In this document: positions 33,250 to 41,304 of the stretch, piece by piece
Layout: each line of letters opens with the position of its first letter
Position numbering within the stretch: position 1 is the stretch's first letter
Source of the DNA: Saprospiraceae bacterium UBA3362
GTDB lineage: Bacteria; Bacteroidota; Bacteroidia; Chitinophagales; Saprospiraceae
Length of the DNA: 41,478 nucleotides
Direction: 5' to 3'
Assembly: GCA_002360455.1 (NCBI GenBank)
Contig: DEQQ01000037.1
Coordinates: 1 to 41,478 of the forward strand
Notes under the pieces: generated by a model
Seen by the model: only the letters and a program-made list of their open reading frames with translations
Databases searched by the model: none
What the model was told of the DNA's origin: nothing
Position numbers and translations under genes: made by a program

Positions 33250-35445
33250 ATGAGGTTATTATTTTTAATTCTAATATTCAGTAACATAGCAGACTGTATA
33301 TACTCGCAATCTCTGGACAGCATTAAACCAATGACCTTGGATGAAATCCAGATTTCTGTAAATCGATTTCAAGAAAGACTAAATAAGCAGGCTCAACAGA
33401 TTCAAATATTCAATCAAAAGACGATAGAACAGACTAATGCTTCAACTGCAGCAGATCTATTATTTCAAAGTGGAAAAGTGTTTGTTCAAAAATCACAAAT
33501 GGGCGGCGGTAGCCCTGTGTTGAGGGGGTTTGAAGCCAACAAAATTCTCTTAGTATCAGATGGCATCAAGATGAACAATGCAATATACAGAGGAGGGCAT
33601 CTTCAGAATGCTATCACCATAGACCAAAATATGTTGGATCGAATGGAAATCTTGTTTGGCCCTGCTTCTTTAATGTATGGCTCTGATGGATTGGGAGGTG
33701 CAATATTGTTTTATTCAAAAAATCCTAAGTTTGCCGAGCAAAATATTCAATTTGGATCCACTTTGATGATGCGGTATGCCTCTGCGAATCAAGAAAAAAC
33801 AGGCCATATTGATTTTACCATTTCATCACCAAAAGTAGCTTGTTTGACAAGTGTGTCCTATTCAGACTTTGGTGATTTGAGACAAGGACAACACAGATCA
33901 AAAGACATAGGGACCTTGGGCTTGAGAGAATTTTATGTAGAACGCATAAGAGGAGGGGATAGTTTGGTGAGGAACTCCAATCCTAATATTCAGAAATTTT
34001 CCGGCTATCAACAATTCGACATTTTGCAAAAAATTTCCTTGAAGCAATCCAGTTTTCTTCAACATGATTTTAATCTTCAGTATTCTACGAGTTCTAACAT
34101 TCCTCGTTATGATCGATTGACAGAGGTGAGTAATTCCATTTTGCGTTTTGCAGATTGGTATTATGGGCCACAAGATAGACTCTTGATTTCTTATTTATTT
34201 TCTTACAGAATGAAGAATCGATTTTTTGATGAGATGAAACTGAATCTATACTCTCAGTTAATCAAAGAAAGTCGACATACAAGAAGATATCAAATGGATG
34301 ATCTTGATCACAGAGAGGAGTTGGTTAATGTTTACGGATGTAATCTCGATTTCAGAAAGCAGTGGCACAAACAAAAATTACAATATGGTATAGAATATAT
34401 TTATAATTCTGTGAATTCTGTTGCTTACCGTGAGAATATAATAAGCGGGGACGAATCCGAACTGGATACTCGCTATCCTGACGGAGGTTCTTGGACACAG
34501 CAACCATCCGTTTATTTGATTTATCAAAGGGACTTGAATCAATCCTTAAGTTTGCAAAGTGGGCTTCGATACCAAAGCTATGCATTGCAGTCCAAGTTTA
34601 TCAATAAGACTTTTTTCCCGTTTGATTATGATGAGGTTAAGCAACACAATGGACAGTTGGCCGGGTCGATAGCATTAAATTTACTAACAGAGAAAAACAG
34701 CAAGTACTCGGTAAATCTTTCTACAGGATTTCGCTCTCCGAATGTAGATGATTTGTCCAAGGTTTTCGAATCCACAACAGGGAGATTGATTATACCAAAT
34801 CCGGAATTGAAACCCGAAAGAACAGTAACTATTGAAGGATTGATAAGGCCACAGATAAGTAAAAATATTCTTGTTGAGCTTGGATTATTTTACACAGATT
34901 ACTCCAACATTTTGACAACTCAAAAAGCGAGATATCACGGAGAGGATTCTGTACTGTATAATGGTACACCTTCTGCGGTATTCCAAATCATCAACGCCAA
35001 TAGAGCTTACCTTTACGGATGGAACACAGAGGTTGTAATCCAAGTCCATAAAAATCTTAGTCTGAGCAGCAGCCTTAGTAAAACAATAGGAAGGATACGT
35101 ACAGACAGCTCTGAAGTCCCATTGGATCACATTCCTCCTTTGTTGGGAAAGGCTTCTGTTGAATCTCAGCTTGGCCCTTGGAAGTTTGAGTTTTATGCAT
35201 TGTACAATGCCTGGAAGAGAATTAGAGATTACAACCCATTTGGAGAAGATAATAACCAATATGCAACTTCTCAAGGAATGCCATCATGGGCTACATTCAA
35301 TATCAAAATAGGCTACAGCTTTTTGTCCAAATATTCTGTCCAGTTAGGAGTAGAGAATATTATGGACAGGAATTACAGGCTTTTTGCCTCCGGAATTTCG
35401 GCGCCGGGAAGGAATGTGATGATTACGTTCAGAGCCAAGGTATAA
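33250..35445 (+). CDS. TonB-dependent outer-membrane receptor, heme/siderophore type
   Basis: This 731-residue protein has a signal peptide (ending IYSQ), a TonB-box-like segment MTLDEIQISVN, a plug domain at about 40-150 (ASTAADLLFQSGKVFVQ ... GSPVLRGFEANKILLVSDGI ... RMEILFGPASLMYGSDGLGGAI) and a 22-strand barrel ending GRNVMITFRAKV. The central loop has GFRSPNVDDLSKVF, with NPELKPERT further on. These resemble the FRAP and NPNL blocks of hemoglobin/heme receptors, so heme or a metal chelate is a likely cargo. No CarboxypepD_reg extension or SusD partner is present, so it is not a polysaccharide SusC. It probably works with the lipoprotein and small protein upstream. Confidence 0.9.
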   Translation: MRLLFLILIFSNIADCIYSQSLDSIKPMTLDEIQISVNRFQERLNKQAQQIQIFNQKTIEQTNASTAADLLFQSGKVFVQKSQMGGGSPVLRGFEANKILLVSDGIKMNNAIYRGGHLQNAITIDQNMLDRMEILFGPASLMYGSDGLGGAILFYSKNPKFAEQNIQFGSTLMMRYASANQEKTGHIDFTISSPKVACLTSVSYSDFGDLRQGQHRSKDIGTLGLREFYVERIRGGDSLVRNSNPNIQKFSGYQQFDILQKISLKQSSFLQHDFNLQYSTSSNIPRYDRLTEVSNSILRFADWYYGPQDRLLISYLFSYRMKNRFFDEMKLNLYSQLIKESRHTRRYQMDDLDHREELVNVYGCNLDFRKQWHKQKLQYGIEYIYNSVNSVAYRENIISGDESELDTRYPDGGSWTQQPSVYLIYQRDLNQSLSLQSGLRYQSYALQSKFINKTFFPFDYDEVKQHNGQLAGSIALNLLTEKNSKYSVNLSTGFRSPNVDDLSKVFESTTGRLIIPNPELKPERTVTIEGLIRPQISKNILVELGLFYTDYSNILTTQKARYHGEDSVLYNGTPSAVFQIINANRAYLYGWNTEVVIQVHKNLSLSSSLSKTIGRIRTDSSEVPLDHIPPLLGKASVESQLGPWKFEFYALYNAWKRIRDYNPFGEDNNQYATSQGMPSWATFNIKIGYSFLSKYSVQLGVENIMDRNYRLFASGISAPGRNVMITFRAKV

Positions 35446-35531
35446 TGCCCCTTAAGCTCATTTTATTTCGGCACCTTGATTTATACAAGAAAGGATGAGG
35501 GAATAAAAATTTGTTAAGGCATGTGCAACTT

Positions 35532-35563
35532 TTTGTGGAACTTTGCATCTTTCATTAAATTTG
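35532..35563 (+). promoter_or_regulatory. Promoter of the deacetylase gene
   Basis: TTTG (35532-35535), exactly 20 bases, TAAATTTG (35556-35563): a full match to the Bacteroidota pattern, 38 bases before the start codon. Confidence 0.75.
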
Positions 35564-35601
35564 CTGACCGAAGTTTTTGTAGTTTTAGCTAAATCACCTA
35601 A

Positions 35602-36249
35602 ATGTATTTGTCATTTACGCCTGCCTTTTTCCAAAACATGTTCTCCAACTTTGTGTGGACATTGCCTTCTGAAGAGTCAGTGATTTATCTCACTTTTGAT
35701 GACGGGCCCATTCCTGAGGTGACTCCGTGGGTATTGGATTTATTGGATGAGTATGATGCTAAAGCGAGCTTTTTTTGTGTGGGGGAAAACATTGATCGAT
35801 ATCCGCATATTTTTTTGGATATCAAGTCTCGTCTTCATACGATAGGCAATCATACCTATAATCATTTGTCGGGATGGGGACATGACAATGCCACCTATCT
35901 TAGAAATGTAAGAAAAGGAGCTATTGCTTCCGGCAGCAGATTGTTTAGGCCACCCTACGGAAGAATCAAACCTTCGCAAATGCGGATACTGAAGTCACAT
36001 TACAAAGTAGTGATGTGGGATGTATTGAGTGGAGATTTTGATCCCATATTGAGCCAAGAAGCTTGTTTGGAAAATGTGCTGAAAAACACCATGAACGGAA
36101 GCATCATCGTATTTCATGATAGCCTAAAGTCTCAAACTAAATTGAGATACGTTCTCCCTAGAGTTTTAGATTATTATTCAAGGCGTGGATTTCGTTTTGC
36201 TGCATTAGATTCGGCATTAGATGCACAAGCTGTTTTGATTGCAAAATAA
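35602..36249 (+). CDS. NodB-type polysaccharide deacetylase (CE4)
   Basis: This 215-residue metal-dependent deacetylase removes N- or O-acetyl groups from glycans such as peptidoglycan or chitin oligomers. All five CE4 motifs are visible: TFDDGP (Asp33, Asp34), GNHTYNH (His84, His88), RPPYGR, MWDVLSGDFDP and IVFHDS. It has no signal peptide or membrane anchor and is close to the minimal catalytic domain. It should therefore be cytoplasmic or exported by a non-classical route; the substrate may be a lipid-linked sugar or a small molecule. It stands alone with its own promoter and faces the membrane-protein gene at 36305. Confidence 0.92.
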   Translation: MYLSFTPAFFQNMFSNFVWTLPSEESVIYLTFDDGPIPEVTPWVLDLLDEYDAKASFFCVGENIDRYPHIFLDIKSRLHTIGNHTYNHLSGWGHDNATYLRNVRKGAIASGSRLFRPPYGRIKPSQMRILKSHYKVVMWDVLSGDFDPILSQEACLENVLKNTMNGSIIVFHDSLKSQTKLRYVLPRVLDYYSRRGFRFAALDSALDAQAVLIAK

Positions 36250-36304
36250 CTCTGGGAACAAGGGAATAAGATTTACTGTAATGATCATTGAGTTTAAAAA
36301 AAGA

Positions 36305-36931
36305 TCAAGATCTCATTTCTTTAATTGCCTTCAGGGTGCAAGCTGAATAAACAGCAATAAGGCAGAGCAAACCGGAAATAAAAGCAGTGTTTCTAAATGT
36401 TTCTATAAACAAGCTCCACTGAGGATAAAAGGCTCTCACATACAACAATTGAACAGCTGTAGAAACAATAGTGAGCAGCATTAAAATCACAATTAGGCTA
36501 TACCATTTTTCCATTTTTTGTAAGTGAAAATAGATCAGAGAATTTTTCCATTCCCTTTTGTATACCTTGTTTATTGGATTCAGTTTGGAAAGAGAACGCA
36601 AGAGATTATGGCTCTGCTCGTATTGATGGTTTTGAGCATAGAACAACTGTTTATATCTCAATGCTTGCTCATAATAAGATTTGTGCAGTGAGCTAAATTC
36701 CTCTTCATTTAAAAGTTCTGCTAAAAACTGATCGCAATATTTTGTAAAGCTGTAGTATCTCTCAAGATGAAACAAAGCCGACAAAAGATTGATTTTAATC
36801 TCTGCATATTCAGTAAAACTCATGGACTGAATGGCGTCTTGATAATGGTGATAAAAAGCAATGACATCATAATAAGATTCCTTGGGAATCTTAGAAAATC
36901 GTTGCTTTATACTTGCTTGAAGTGAATTCAC
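36305..36931 (-). CDS. Membrane protein of unknown function
   Basis: This roughly 208-residue protein has a soluble helical N-terminal region (TPR-like heptads such as FHLERYYSFTKYCDQFLAELL and SYYEQALRYKQLFYAQNHQY) and two C-terminal membrane helices (about 143-166 and 180-202). I chose GTG at 36931, which starts one base after the cyclase stop codon. An ATG at 36985 would overlap that gene by 53 bases and add 18 residues that look like out-of-frame coding. Tight spacing implies translation coupled to the cyclase. I recognise no family. The fold may tether partner proteins to the membrane. Confidence 0.65.
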   Translation of the reverse strand: MNSLQASIKQRFSKIPKESYYDVIAFYHHYQDAIQSMSFTEYAEIKINLLSALFHLERYYSFTKYCDQFLAELLNEEEFSSLHKSYYEQALRYKQLFYAQNHQYEQSHNLLRSLSKLNPINKVYKREWKNSLIYFHLQKMEKWYSLIVILMLLTIVSTAVQLLYVRAFYPQWSLFIETFRNTAFISGLLCLIAVYSACTLKAIKEMRS

Positions 36932-36932
36932 C

Positions 36933-37664
36933 TTAATCTCTTGATTTGTTGAGCTCGTACAATATGGGTCTTGAAGGCACCGCATCCAAATGGAGAGGTG
37001 CTAACTGCAAATATAATAAATATTGACCATCCTTTATTGCATCCGATACAAAAATTAATTCTGTGATGGTGCAATCTTTTGCTCTGGAATCTTTCCAAAA
37101 ACATCTGTGGGACAGCAAGGCTCCGCCGTCTTCTTCCCTATCCACAGAGGGAATGTCTACCAGAAGATGTTGGATGCCAAGATCTACGATATATTGCATG
37201 GCATCCTCTTCTATGTAGCAAGGATTTGTGCCCGAATATTTTCTGTGTCTTTTGTCTGCATCATTTGGCAAAGTTCTGAGTACAAGTGCTGTAGCAGAAC
37301 TAAACTGTAGCATTGCTTCCAGTGTATGTTTGGTAATGGCAAGATCGCCATTTTCCTTTTTGGTAGGATAAACACTAAGAACTTCTGTAACAAAAAAATA
37401 AGAAGTCAAAACGGTTTGAACAGAGATCAACTCCTTACTGAGATGGCCTACACATTCTGTGTGAGTTCCGTTTCCGTGAACGTTAAGTTTGACATTCATA
37501 AAATTAACCGGACCGCCTTCTTTGACAGATCCAACGAAGGCTCCCATCCTAACAGGCTCAAAACTGAATAAAGGAGCAAAAAAACAGTTCACCTGATCCC
37601 ATTCTCTGTGATAGCTAATGGACAGATCATAAAAGCGATCGTGATGAAATTGTGGAAGAGACAT
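36933..37664 (-). CDS. Cyclase-family hydrolase (kynurenine-formamidase-like)
   Basis: This 243-residue protein is of the metal-dependent cyclase family (PF04199), whose members include KynB, isatin hydrolase and polyketide cyclases. The metal motif HGNGTHTECVGH (His63, Gly66-Thr67-His68, Glu70, His74) fits HxxGTHxDxxxH, with Glu in place of the usual Asp. Further blocks are LVLRTLPNDADKRHRKYSGTNP and HLLVDIPSVDREEDGG, where the family has its second metal-site Asp and Glu. It has no signal peptide. A -7 element lies 32 bases upstream. The downstream membrane protein starts one base after its stop. Substrate unknown; no tryptophan-degradation genes lie nearby, so the KynB role is not supported. 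Confidence 0.87.
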   Translation of the reverse strand: MSLPQFHHDRFYDLSISYHREWDQVNCFFAPLFSFEPVRMGAFVGSVKEGGPVNFMNVKLNVHGNGTHTECVGHLSKELISVQTVLTSYFFVTEVLSVYPTKKENGDLAITKHTLEAMLQFSSATALVLRTLPNDADKRHRKYSGTNPCYIEEDAMQYIVDLGIQHLLVDIPSVDREEDGGALLSHRCFWKDSRAKDCTITELIFVSDAIKDGQYLLYLQLAPLHLDAVPSRPILYELNKSRD

Positions 37665-37695
37665 ATTCTATCAGTAAGTTGAACACGCAATTGTG

Positions 37696-37703
37696 CAAAA
37701 CTA
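37696..37703 (-). promoter_or_regulatory. -7 element before the cyclase gene
   Basis: TAGTTTTG on the minus strand (37703-37696) matches TAnnTTTG, 31 bases before the start codon; no clear -33 element. Confidence 0.45.
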
Positions 37704-37846
37704 AGCTAATTTCTCGAATTGATTTTTGATATAAACAGTGACCCCAAACTGCCGATTTGTGAACCAATGCCTCAACTGATTTTTGAGCTCGATTTATGTA
37801 AACTTCACAACACGAATCCATTGACCAAAATGGAAAATAATAAACA

Positions 37847-39091
37847 TTAATCTTGTTTATGATAATACATGTAGGCTGCATGATCATAATTAAAATATTT
37901 GATTGCAGCCTGCTGTATATCTTCTTTGGTAAGAGATAAATATCGTTGTAACTCTGTATTAATTAACTCGGGATCGCCAAGCCATTCTGCATAAGAAAGA
38001 TTGAGCGCTTGATTTACTAAACCGAGTTGAGAAAACTGATAAGCTGTTTCGTTTTTGTTCCTGTATTTTTCCCATTGATGATCGCTGATGTGATTTTGTT
38101 TAAGATCATCTATGATTTCCAAAACTTTTTGTTGAGTTTCCATTAACTCAAAGGATTCATTCAATTTGGCTTCCAATATGATCAATCCGGGACCTGTGGT
38201 AGCGGTGAGGTAGCAATCTATGGAGGAGCAGATCATGTTTTCTTTTTTCATTTTGCTGTACAGCAGAGAGGATTTCCCTTCTGAAAGTAAATCTGTAAGA
38301 AAATCCAATGAATAAAAGTCTGCATCGGTACGAGAGGGAGAATGAAAGGCAATAAAAAAGGCTTCGTCCGGTATTTGTTCGTAATAATGTTTGATTCGTG
38401 GAGTTTGAATTTTTTGTTCTGTAGGATAAATATTTTCATTGGATTTTCCTGCAGCTATACTGCCAAAATGTTTTTCTACCAAGGGCATCAACTCATCCTC
38501 TGTAACGTTTCCGGTGACAACCAAAATGGCATTGGATGGGTGATAATATTGATGATAAAAATGTTCTGCATCTTTCAGATTAAGTCCGGCAATGTGTTCG
38601 GGTTCGTAGCCAATAACAGGCCATCGATAGGGATGATCCTGATAGGCTAAAGACATCAATCGGTGAGAAAACATTCCGTACGGATTATTCATATAATGCT
38701 CACTGAATTCTTCCAGCACCACAGATTGTTGCGTATTAAAATCGCGCTGAGAAATTTTGAAGCCATTCATTCTCAAGCTCTCAAGTTGCAGCATCATCTC
38801 GAGATATTGATAAGGAGCAATGTTGTAATACTGTGTTGTATCCGAGGTAGTAAAGGCATTGCTGTCTCCGCCGGCATTTTGCATGATTTCGTCAAAGTCC
38901 ACATCGGAGCCGCAGTTGGAAAACATGAGGTGCTCAAATAAATGAGCTAAACCTGTTTTGGGAAATTGCTCATCACGCGCTCCTACTCTGTACAGCACAC
39001 ATACAGCGGCCATCTTGGTATTGTTATCGGGTTTGATGAGGACTTTGAGCCCGTTGGTGAGCTGGTATTTTTTAAATTGTTGTGGCTTCAA
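37847..39091 (-). CDS. M16-family zinc metallopeptidase (pitrilysin/insulinase type)
   Basis: This protein of about 414 residues has the inverted zinc motif HLFEH (His50, Glu53, His54, numbered from the TTG at 39091) and the third ligand in LQLESLRM. The N-terminal half opens KKYQLTNGLKVLIKPD. A full second, inactive M16 domain follows (PSNAILVVTGNVTEDE ... DEAFFIAFHSPSRTDADFYSLDFLTDLLSEGKSSLLYSKMKKE). Such proteins usually pair with a second M16 chain or act alone on peptides. None is adjacent. There is no in-frame ATG before the domain. TTG at 39091 is the likely start, because a 12-codon leader frame ends on it and the -7 element at 39173-39180 excludes a TTG at 39175. No signal peptide is seen in this frame. 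Confidence 0.88.
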   Translation of the reverse strand: MKPQQFKKYQLTNGLKVLIKPDNNTKMAAVCVLYRVGARDEQFPKTGLAHLFEHLMFSNCGSDVDFDEIMQNAGGDSNAFTTSDTTQYYNIAPYQYLEMMLQLESLRMNGFKISQRDFNTQQSVVLEEFSEHYMNNPYGMFSHRLMSLAYQDHPYRWPVIGYEPEHIAGLNLKDAEHFYHQYYHPSNAILVVTGNVTEDELMPLVEKHFGSIAAGKSNENIYPTEQKIQTPRIKHYYEQIPDEAFFIAFHSPSRTDADFYSLDFLTDLLSEGKSSLLYSKMKKENMICSSIDCYLTATTGPGLIILEAKLNESFELMETQQKVLEIIDDLKQNHISDHQWEKYRNKNETAYQFSQLGLVNQALNLSYAEWLGDPELINTELQRYLSLTKEDIQQAAIKYFNYDHAAYMYYHKQD

Positions 39092-39126
39092 TCCCTTTCT
39101 TTGCTGGTTAAAAAAATAGTTTTCAT
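39088..39126 (-). CDS. Candidate 12-residue leader peptide before the M16 gene
   Basis: ATG at 39126 opens a 12-codon frame (MKTIFLTSKERD) whose TGA overlaps the proposed M16 TTG start (TTGA). It is the first ATG after the predicted transcription start. It could load ribosomes for reinitiation at the poor TTG. Alternatively it is the original start of the M16 gene, separated from it by a frameshift. Too short to be sure. Confidence 0.35.
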   Translation of the reverse strand: MKTIFLTSKERD

Positions 39127-39172
39127 TGGATAGGCAGGAGTTTGTTTGATATGAAGTAAAAGCGAAAAGATG

Positions 39173-39180
39173 CAAAACTA
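39173..39180 (-). promoter_or_regulatory. -7 element before the M16 gene
   Basis: TAGTTTTG on the minus strand (39180-39173) matches TAnnTTTG; transcription would start near 39166. It helps rule out any start codon further upstream. Confidence 0.5.
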
Positions 39181-39182
39181 GA

Positions 39183-39224
39183 CCCGATAGTAATGGAGGC
39201 GCGAGCGCCGAAATGGATAGCGGG
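39183..39224. other. GC-rich hairpin between fumC and the M16 gene
   Basis: A perfect inverted repeat GGCGC-GA-GCGCC (39198-39209) sits inside an outer CCCG (39183-39186) / CGGG (39221-39224) pair. It stands out against AT-rich surroundings. It could be part of the fumC 3' end, a processing site or a dispersed palindromic repeat. Confidence 0.5.
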
Positions 39225-39271
39225 ACTCAGGCTAAACAAATCGAAGATATTTGCCTCTCCAAGTCTATTGG

Positions 39272-39287
39272 AAAAAGCATTTTTGCT
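39272..39287 (-). terminator. Weak candidate terminator of fumC
   Basis: On the minus strand, AGCA-AAAA-TGCT followed by TTTT lies just after the fumC stop codon. The stem has only four pairs, so it may need the GC-rich hairpin further downstream. Confidence 0.35.
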
Positions 39288-39293
39288 CTTCAT

Positions 39294-40691
39294 TTAGAGC
39301 TTGCCTACCATTTCTTCCGGTTTCACCCAGGCATCAAATTCTGCTTCTGTAAGATATCCCAAATCTACGGCTGTTTGTTTGAGGGTCTTGCCCTGTTTAT
39401 GCGCTGTTTGTGCGATTTCCGCAGCTTTATAGTAACCTATCTTAGTATTCAAAGCGGTAACCAACATGAGTGAATTGTCCAGATTTTTTTTGATGTTGGA
39501 TTCTATAGCTTTCATACCTACGGCACATTTGGTATTGAACGAGCGACAAACCTCACCGATCAATCTTGCCGAATGGATGAAGTTGTAGATCATCATCGGC
39601 TTGAAGACGTTGAGCTGAAAATGGCCTGTTGCCCCGCCTACATTGATCGCCACGTCGTTGCCCAATACTTGGGCGGCCACCATGGTCATTGCCTCGCATT
39701 GTGTAGGATTCACTTTGCCCGGCATGATGGAGGATCCGGGTTCGTTGTCGGGAATATAGAGCTCACCGATTCCGCAGCGAGGTCCGCTGGCCAAAAGGCG
39801 CACGTCATTGGCAATTTTCATCAGGCTACAAGCTACAGTTTTGAGAGCTCCGTGGGACTCTACTACGGCATCATGAGCCGCCAAGGCTTCAAACTTATTG
39901 GGAGCGGTGACAAATGGCAGGCCTGTCAAGCTGGCTATATGGGCAGCCACTTTCTCTGAATATCCCTCCGGAGTATTGATTCCTGTGCCTACAGCAGTGC
40001 CTCCGAGAGCCAACTCAGAAAGATGGGCTAAAGAATTTTGGATGGCTCTGATGCCATGATCCAACTGAGCTACAAAGCCCGAGATCTCCTGGCCCAAAGT
40101 GAGGGGAGTAGCGTCCATCAGGTGAGTTCTTCCGATCTTAACAAGAGGCATGAATTCTTTGGATTTTTCGGCCAGAGTGTCGCGCAGAATACGCAGACCC
40201 GGAATAGTATTTTCCATCAGAACCTGCACAGCAGCAATATGCATGGCTGTAGGGAATGTATCGTTGGAGGATTGTGATTTGTTGACATCGTCATTGGGAT
40301 GAATCTGCTTTTTTTCGTCTGTGAGCTGACCCCCCAAGAGAACATGAGCACGATAGGCAATTACTTCGTTGACATTCATATTGGACTGTGTGCCTGAACC
40401 GGTTTGCCAAACCACCAGAGGAAATTGATCGTTGAGCTTGCCCTCCAATATTTCGTCACAGACCTGAGCAATGATATCGCATTTCTCTTGAGAAAGTACG
40501 GCACAATCTTTATTGGTCAATGCAGCCGCTTTTTTGAGAATAGCAAAAGCTCTGATGATTTCCTTGGGCATGGTGTTGATATCTCTTGCAATATCAAAAT
40601 TCTCAATAGATCGCTGTGTCTGGGCACCCCAATACACATGGGCGGGTACCTGAACAATGCCCATAGTATCTTTTTCTTGTCTAAAGTTCAT
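39294..40691 (-). CDS. fumC: Class II fumarate hydratase (fumarase C)
   Basis: FumC interconverts fumarate and malate in the TCA cycle and is an oxygen-stable homotetramer without an iron-sulfur cluster. The start is the ATG at 40691 (MNFRQEKDTMG), giving 465 residues against 467 in E. coli; a longer in-frame extension to 40904 is low-complexity and rejected. Family blocks are VVWQTGSGTQSNMNVNEV, HPNDDVNKSQSSNDTFP, GRTHLMDATPLTLGQE (catalytic His), and the lyase signature GSSIMPGKVNPTQCEA with the mobile-loop Ser. The gene is GC-richer than its neighbours (34 of 60 bases in the line starting 39721), as often seen in highly expressed conserved genes. A -7 element lies 28 bases upstream. Confidence 0.96.
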   Translation of the reverse strand: MNFRQEKDTMGIVQVPAHVYWGAQTQRSIENFDIARDINTMPKEIIRAFAILKKAAALTNKDCAVLSQEKCDIIAQVCDEILEGKLNDQFPLVVWQTGSGTQSNMNVNEVIAYRAHVLLGGQLTDEKKQIHPNDDVNKSQSSNDTFPTAMHIAAVQVLMENTIPGLRILRDTLAEKSKEFMPLVKIGRTHLMDATPLTLGQEISGFVAQLDHGIRAIQNSLAHLSELALGGTAVGTGINTPEGYSEKVAAHIASLTGLPFVTAPNKFEALAAHDAVVESHGALKTVACSLMKIANDVRLLASGPRCGIGELYIPDNEPGSSIMPGKVNPTQCEAMTMVAAQVLGNDVAINVGGATGHFQLNVFKPMMIYNFIHSARLIGEVCRSFNTKCAVGMKAIESNIKKNLDNSLMLVTALNTKIGYYKAAEIAQTAHKQGKTLKQTAVDLGYLTEAEFDAWVKPEEMVGKL

Positions 40692-40718
40692 GTCGGAATC
40701 TTGTTTTTTATTGAGCCG

Positions 40719-40726
40719 CAAAAGTA
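40719..40726 (-). promoter_or_regulatory. -7 element of fumC
   Basis: TACTTTTG on the minus strand (40726-40719) matches TAnnTTTG, 28 bases before the fumC ATG. The region upstream is pyrimidine-only on this strand, so no TTG -33 element is present at the usual distance. Confidence 0.5.
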
Positions 40727-40734
40727 CGACGGAA

Positions 40735-40880
40735 AAGGCAGAAATGCCAGAGAAAAGGAAAGGCGGAGAGAAGGAGCAAGCTAAAGGAGGTGGAGGAAAA
40801 TGGCCTGCTTTTAGCTTGGAATGGACCGACCTATAAAGGATAATAAGGATGTGAAGTGGGGAGGTGGTGGGGGGGGGAAG
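40735..40880. repeat. Purine-rich tract with nine-G run upstream of fumC
   Basis: From about 40735 to 40800 the plus strand is almost all A and G, and a second purine-rich block at 40840-40880 ends in GAGGTGGTGG and a run of nine G (40869-40877). Such strands can form triplex or G-quadruplex structures, and G runs are slippage-prone. It lies just upstream of the fumC -7 element, between fumC and the PH-domain gene. No gene is supported here. Confidence 0.55.
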
Positions 40881-40925
40881 ACCGACTAAATAATTTGCAG
40901 TCACTTCACTGAAAAATACAAAATG

Positions 40926-41297
40926 CTAAAAATCCAATTCTTGAAATCTTTTTCTAAATTTTAATGGGTCATCAATTAGTGGAAAAGATTCTCGAGTACC
41001 TCCTGTTCCGATAATTGTGATTGTACCATAATTAAGTATTCTGCCTAAGATGCTTTGGTCCACGTGCACAGTTTCTATTTTGGAAAGATTCATTTCAAGA
41101 GTTTTACGCGATATAAAACCAGTTTTCACTACAATCCGTTTGTTCGTTATAACAAACTCATCTGTATATCTAATAAAAACTGGGTACAAAAATAATGTAA
41201 CCACTGCCTTTAGGCTGACAAATATGACCCAATGATAAGAGGTTTCGAATTCTACTTTTTCTCCTTTAATTAAGTTGTTTTCAATATATCGTCCCAT
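40926..41297 (-). CDS. Short bacterial PH-domain membrane protein (YdbS-like)
   Basis: This 123-residue protein starts at the ATG at 41297 (MGRYIENNLIKGE). The bPH2 domain runs through DEFVITNKRIVVKTGFISRKTLEMNLSKIETVHVDQSILGRILNYGTITIIGTGGTRESF. It usually sits behind two membrane helices; here only one hydrophobic span of about 20 residues (WVIFVSLKAVVTLFLYPVF) is present, so a hairpin appears to be missing. Function in the family is unclear; membrane association is likely. An insertion sequence ends eight bases upstream, so the native promoter is gone or displaced, and the reading frame that continues into the IS is an artefact. Confidence 0.82.
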   Translation of the reverse strand: MGRYIENNLIKGEKVEFETSYHWVIFVSLKAVVTLFLYPVFIRYTDEFVITNKRIVVKTGFISRKTLEMNLSKIETVHVDQSILGRILNYGTITIIGTGGTRESFPLIDDPLKFRKRFQELDF

Positions 41298-41304
41298 ATC
41301 GTCT

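Noticed and set aside
36932..36985. ATG start at 36985 for the unknown membrane protein
   Set aside because: It would overlap the cyclase by 53 bases and its first 18 residues look like out-of-frame cyclase; the GTG at 36931 fits better, though not proven.
40692..40904. In-frame N-terminal extension of fumC by 71 residues
   Set aside because: Low-complexity Pro/Ser-rich translation of a purine tract; it would place the start upstream of the -7 element, and 465 residues from the ATG at 40691 matches FumC length.
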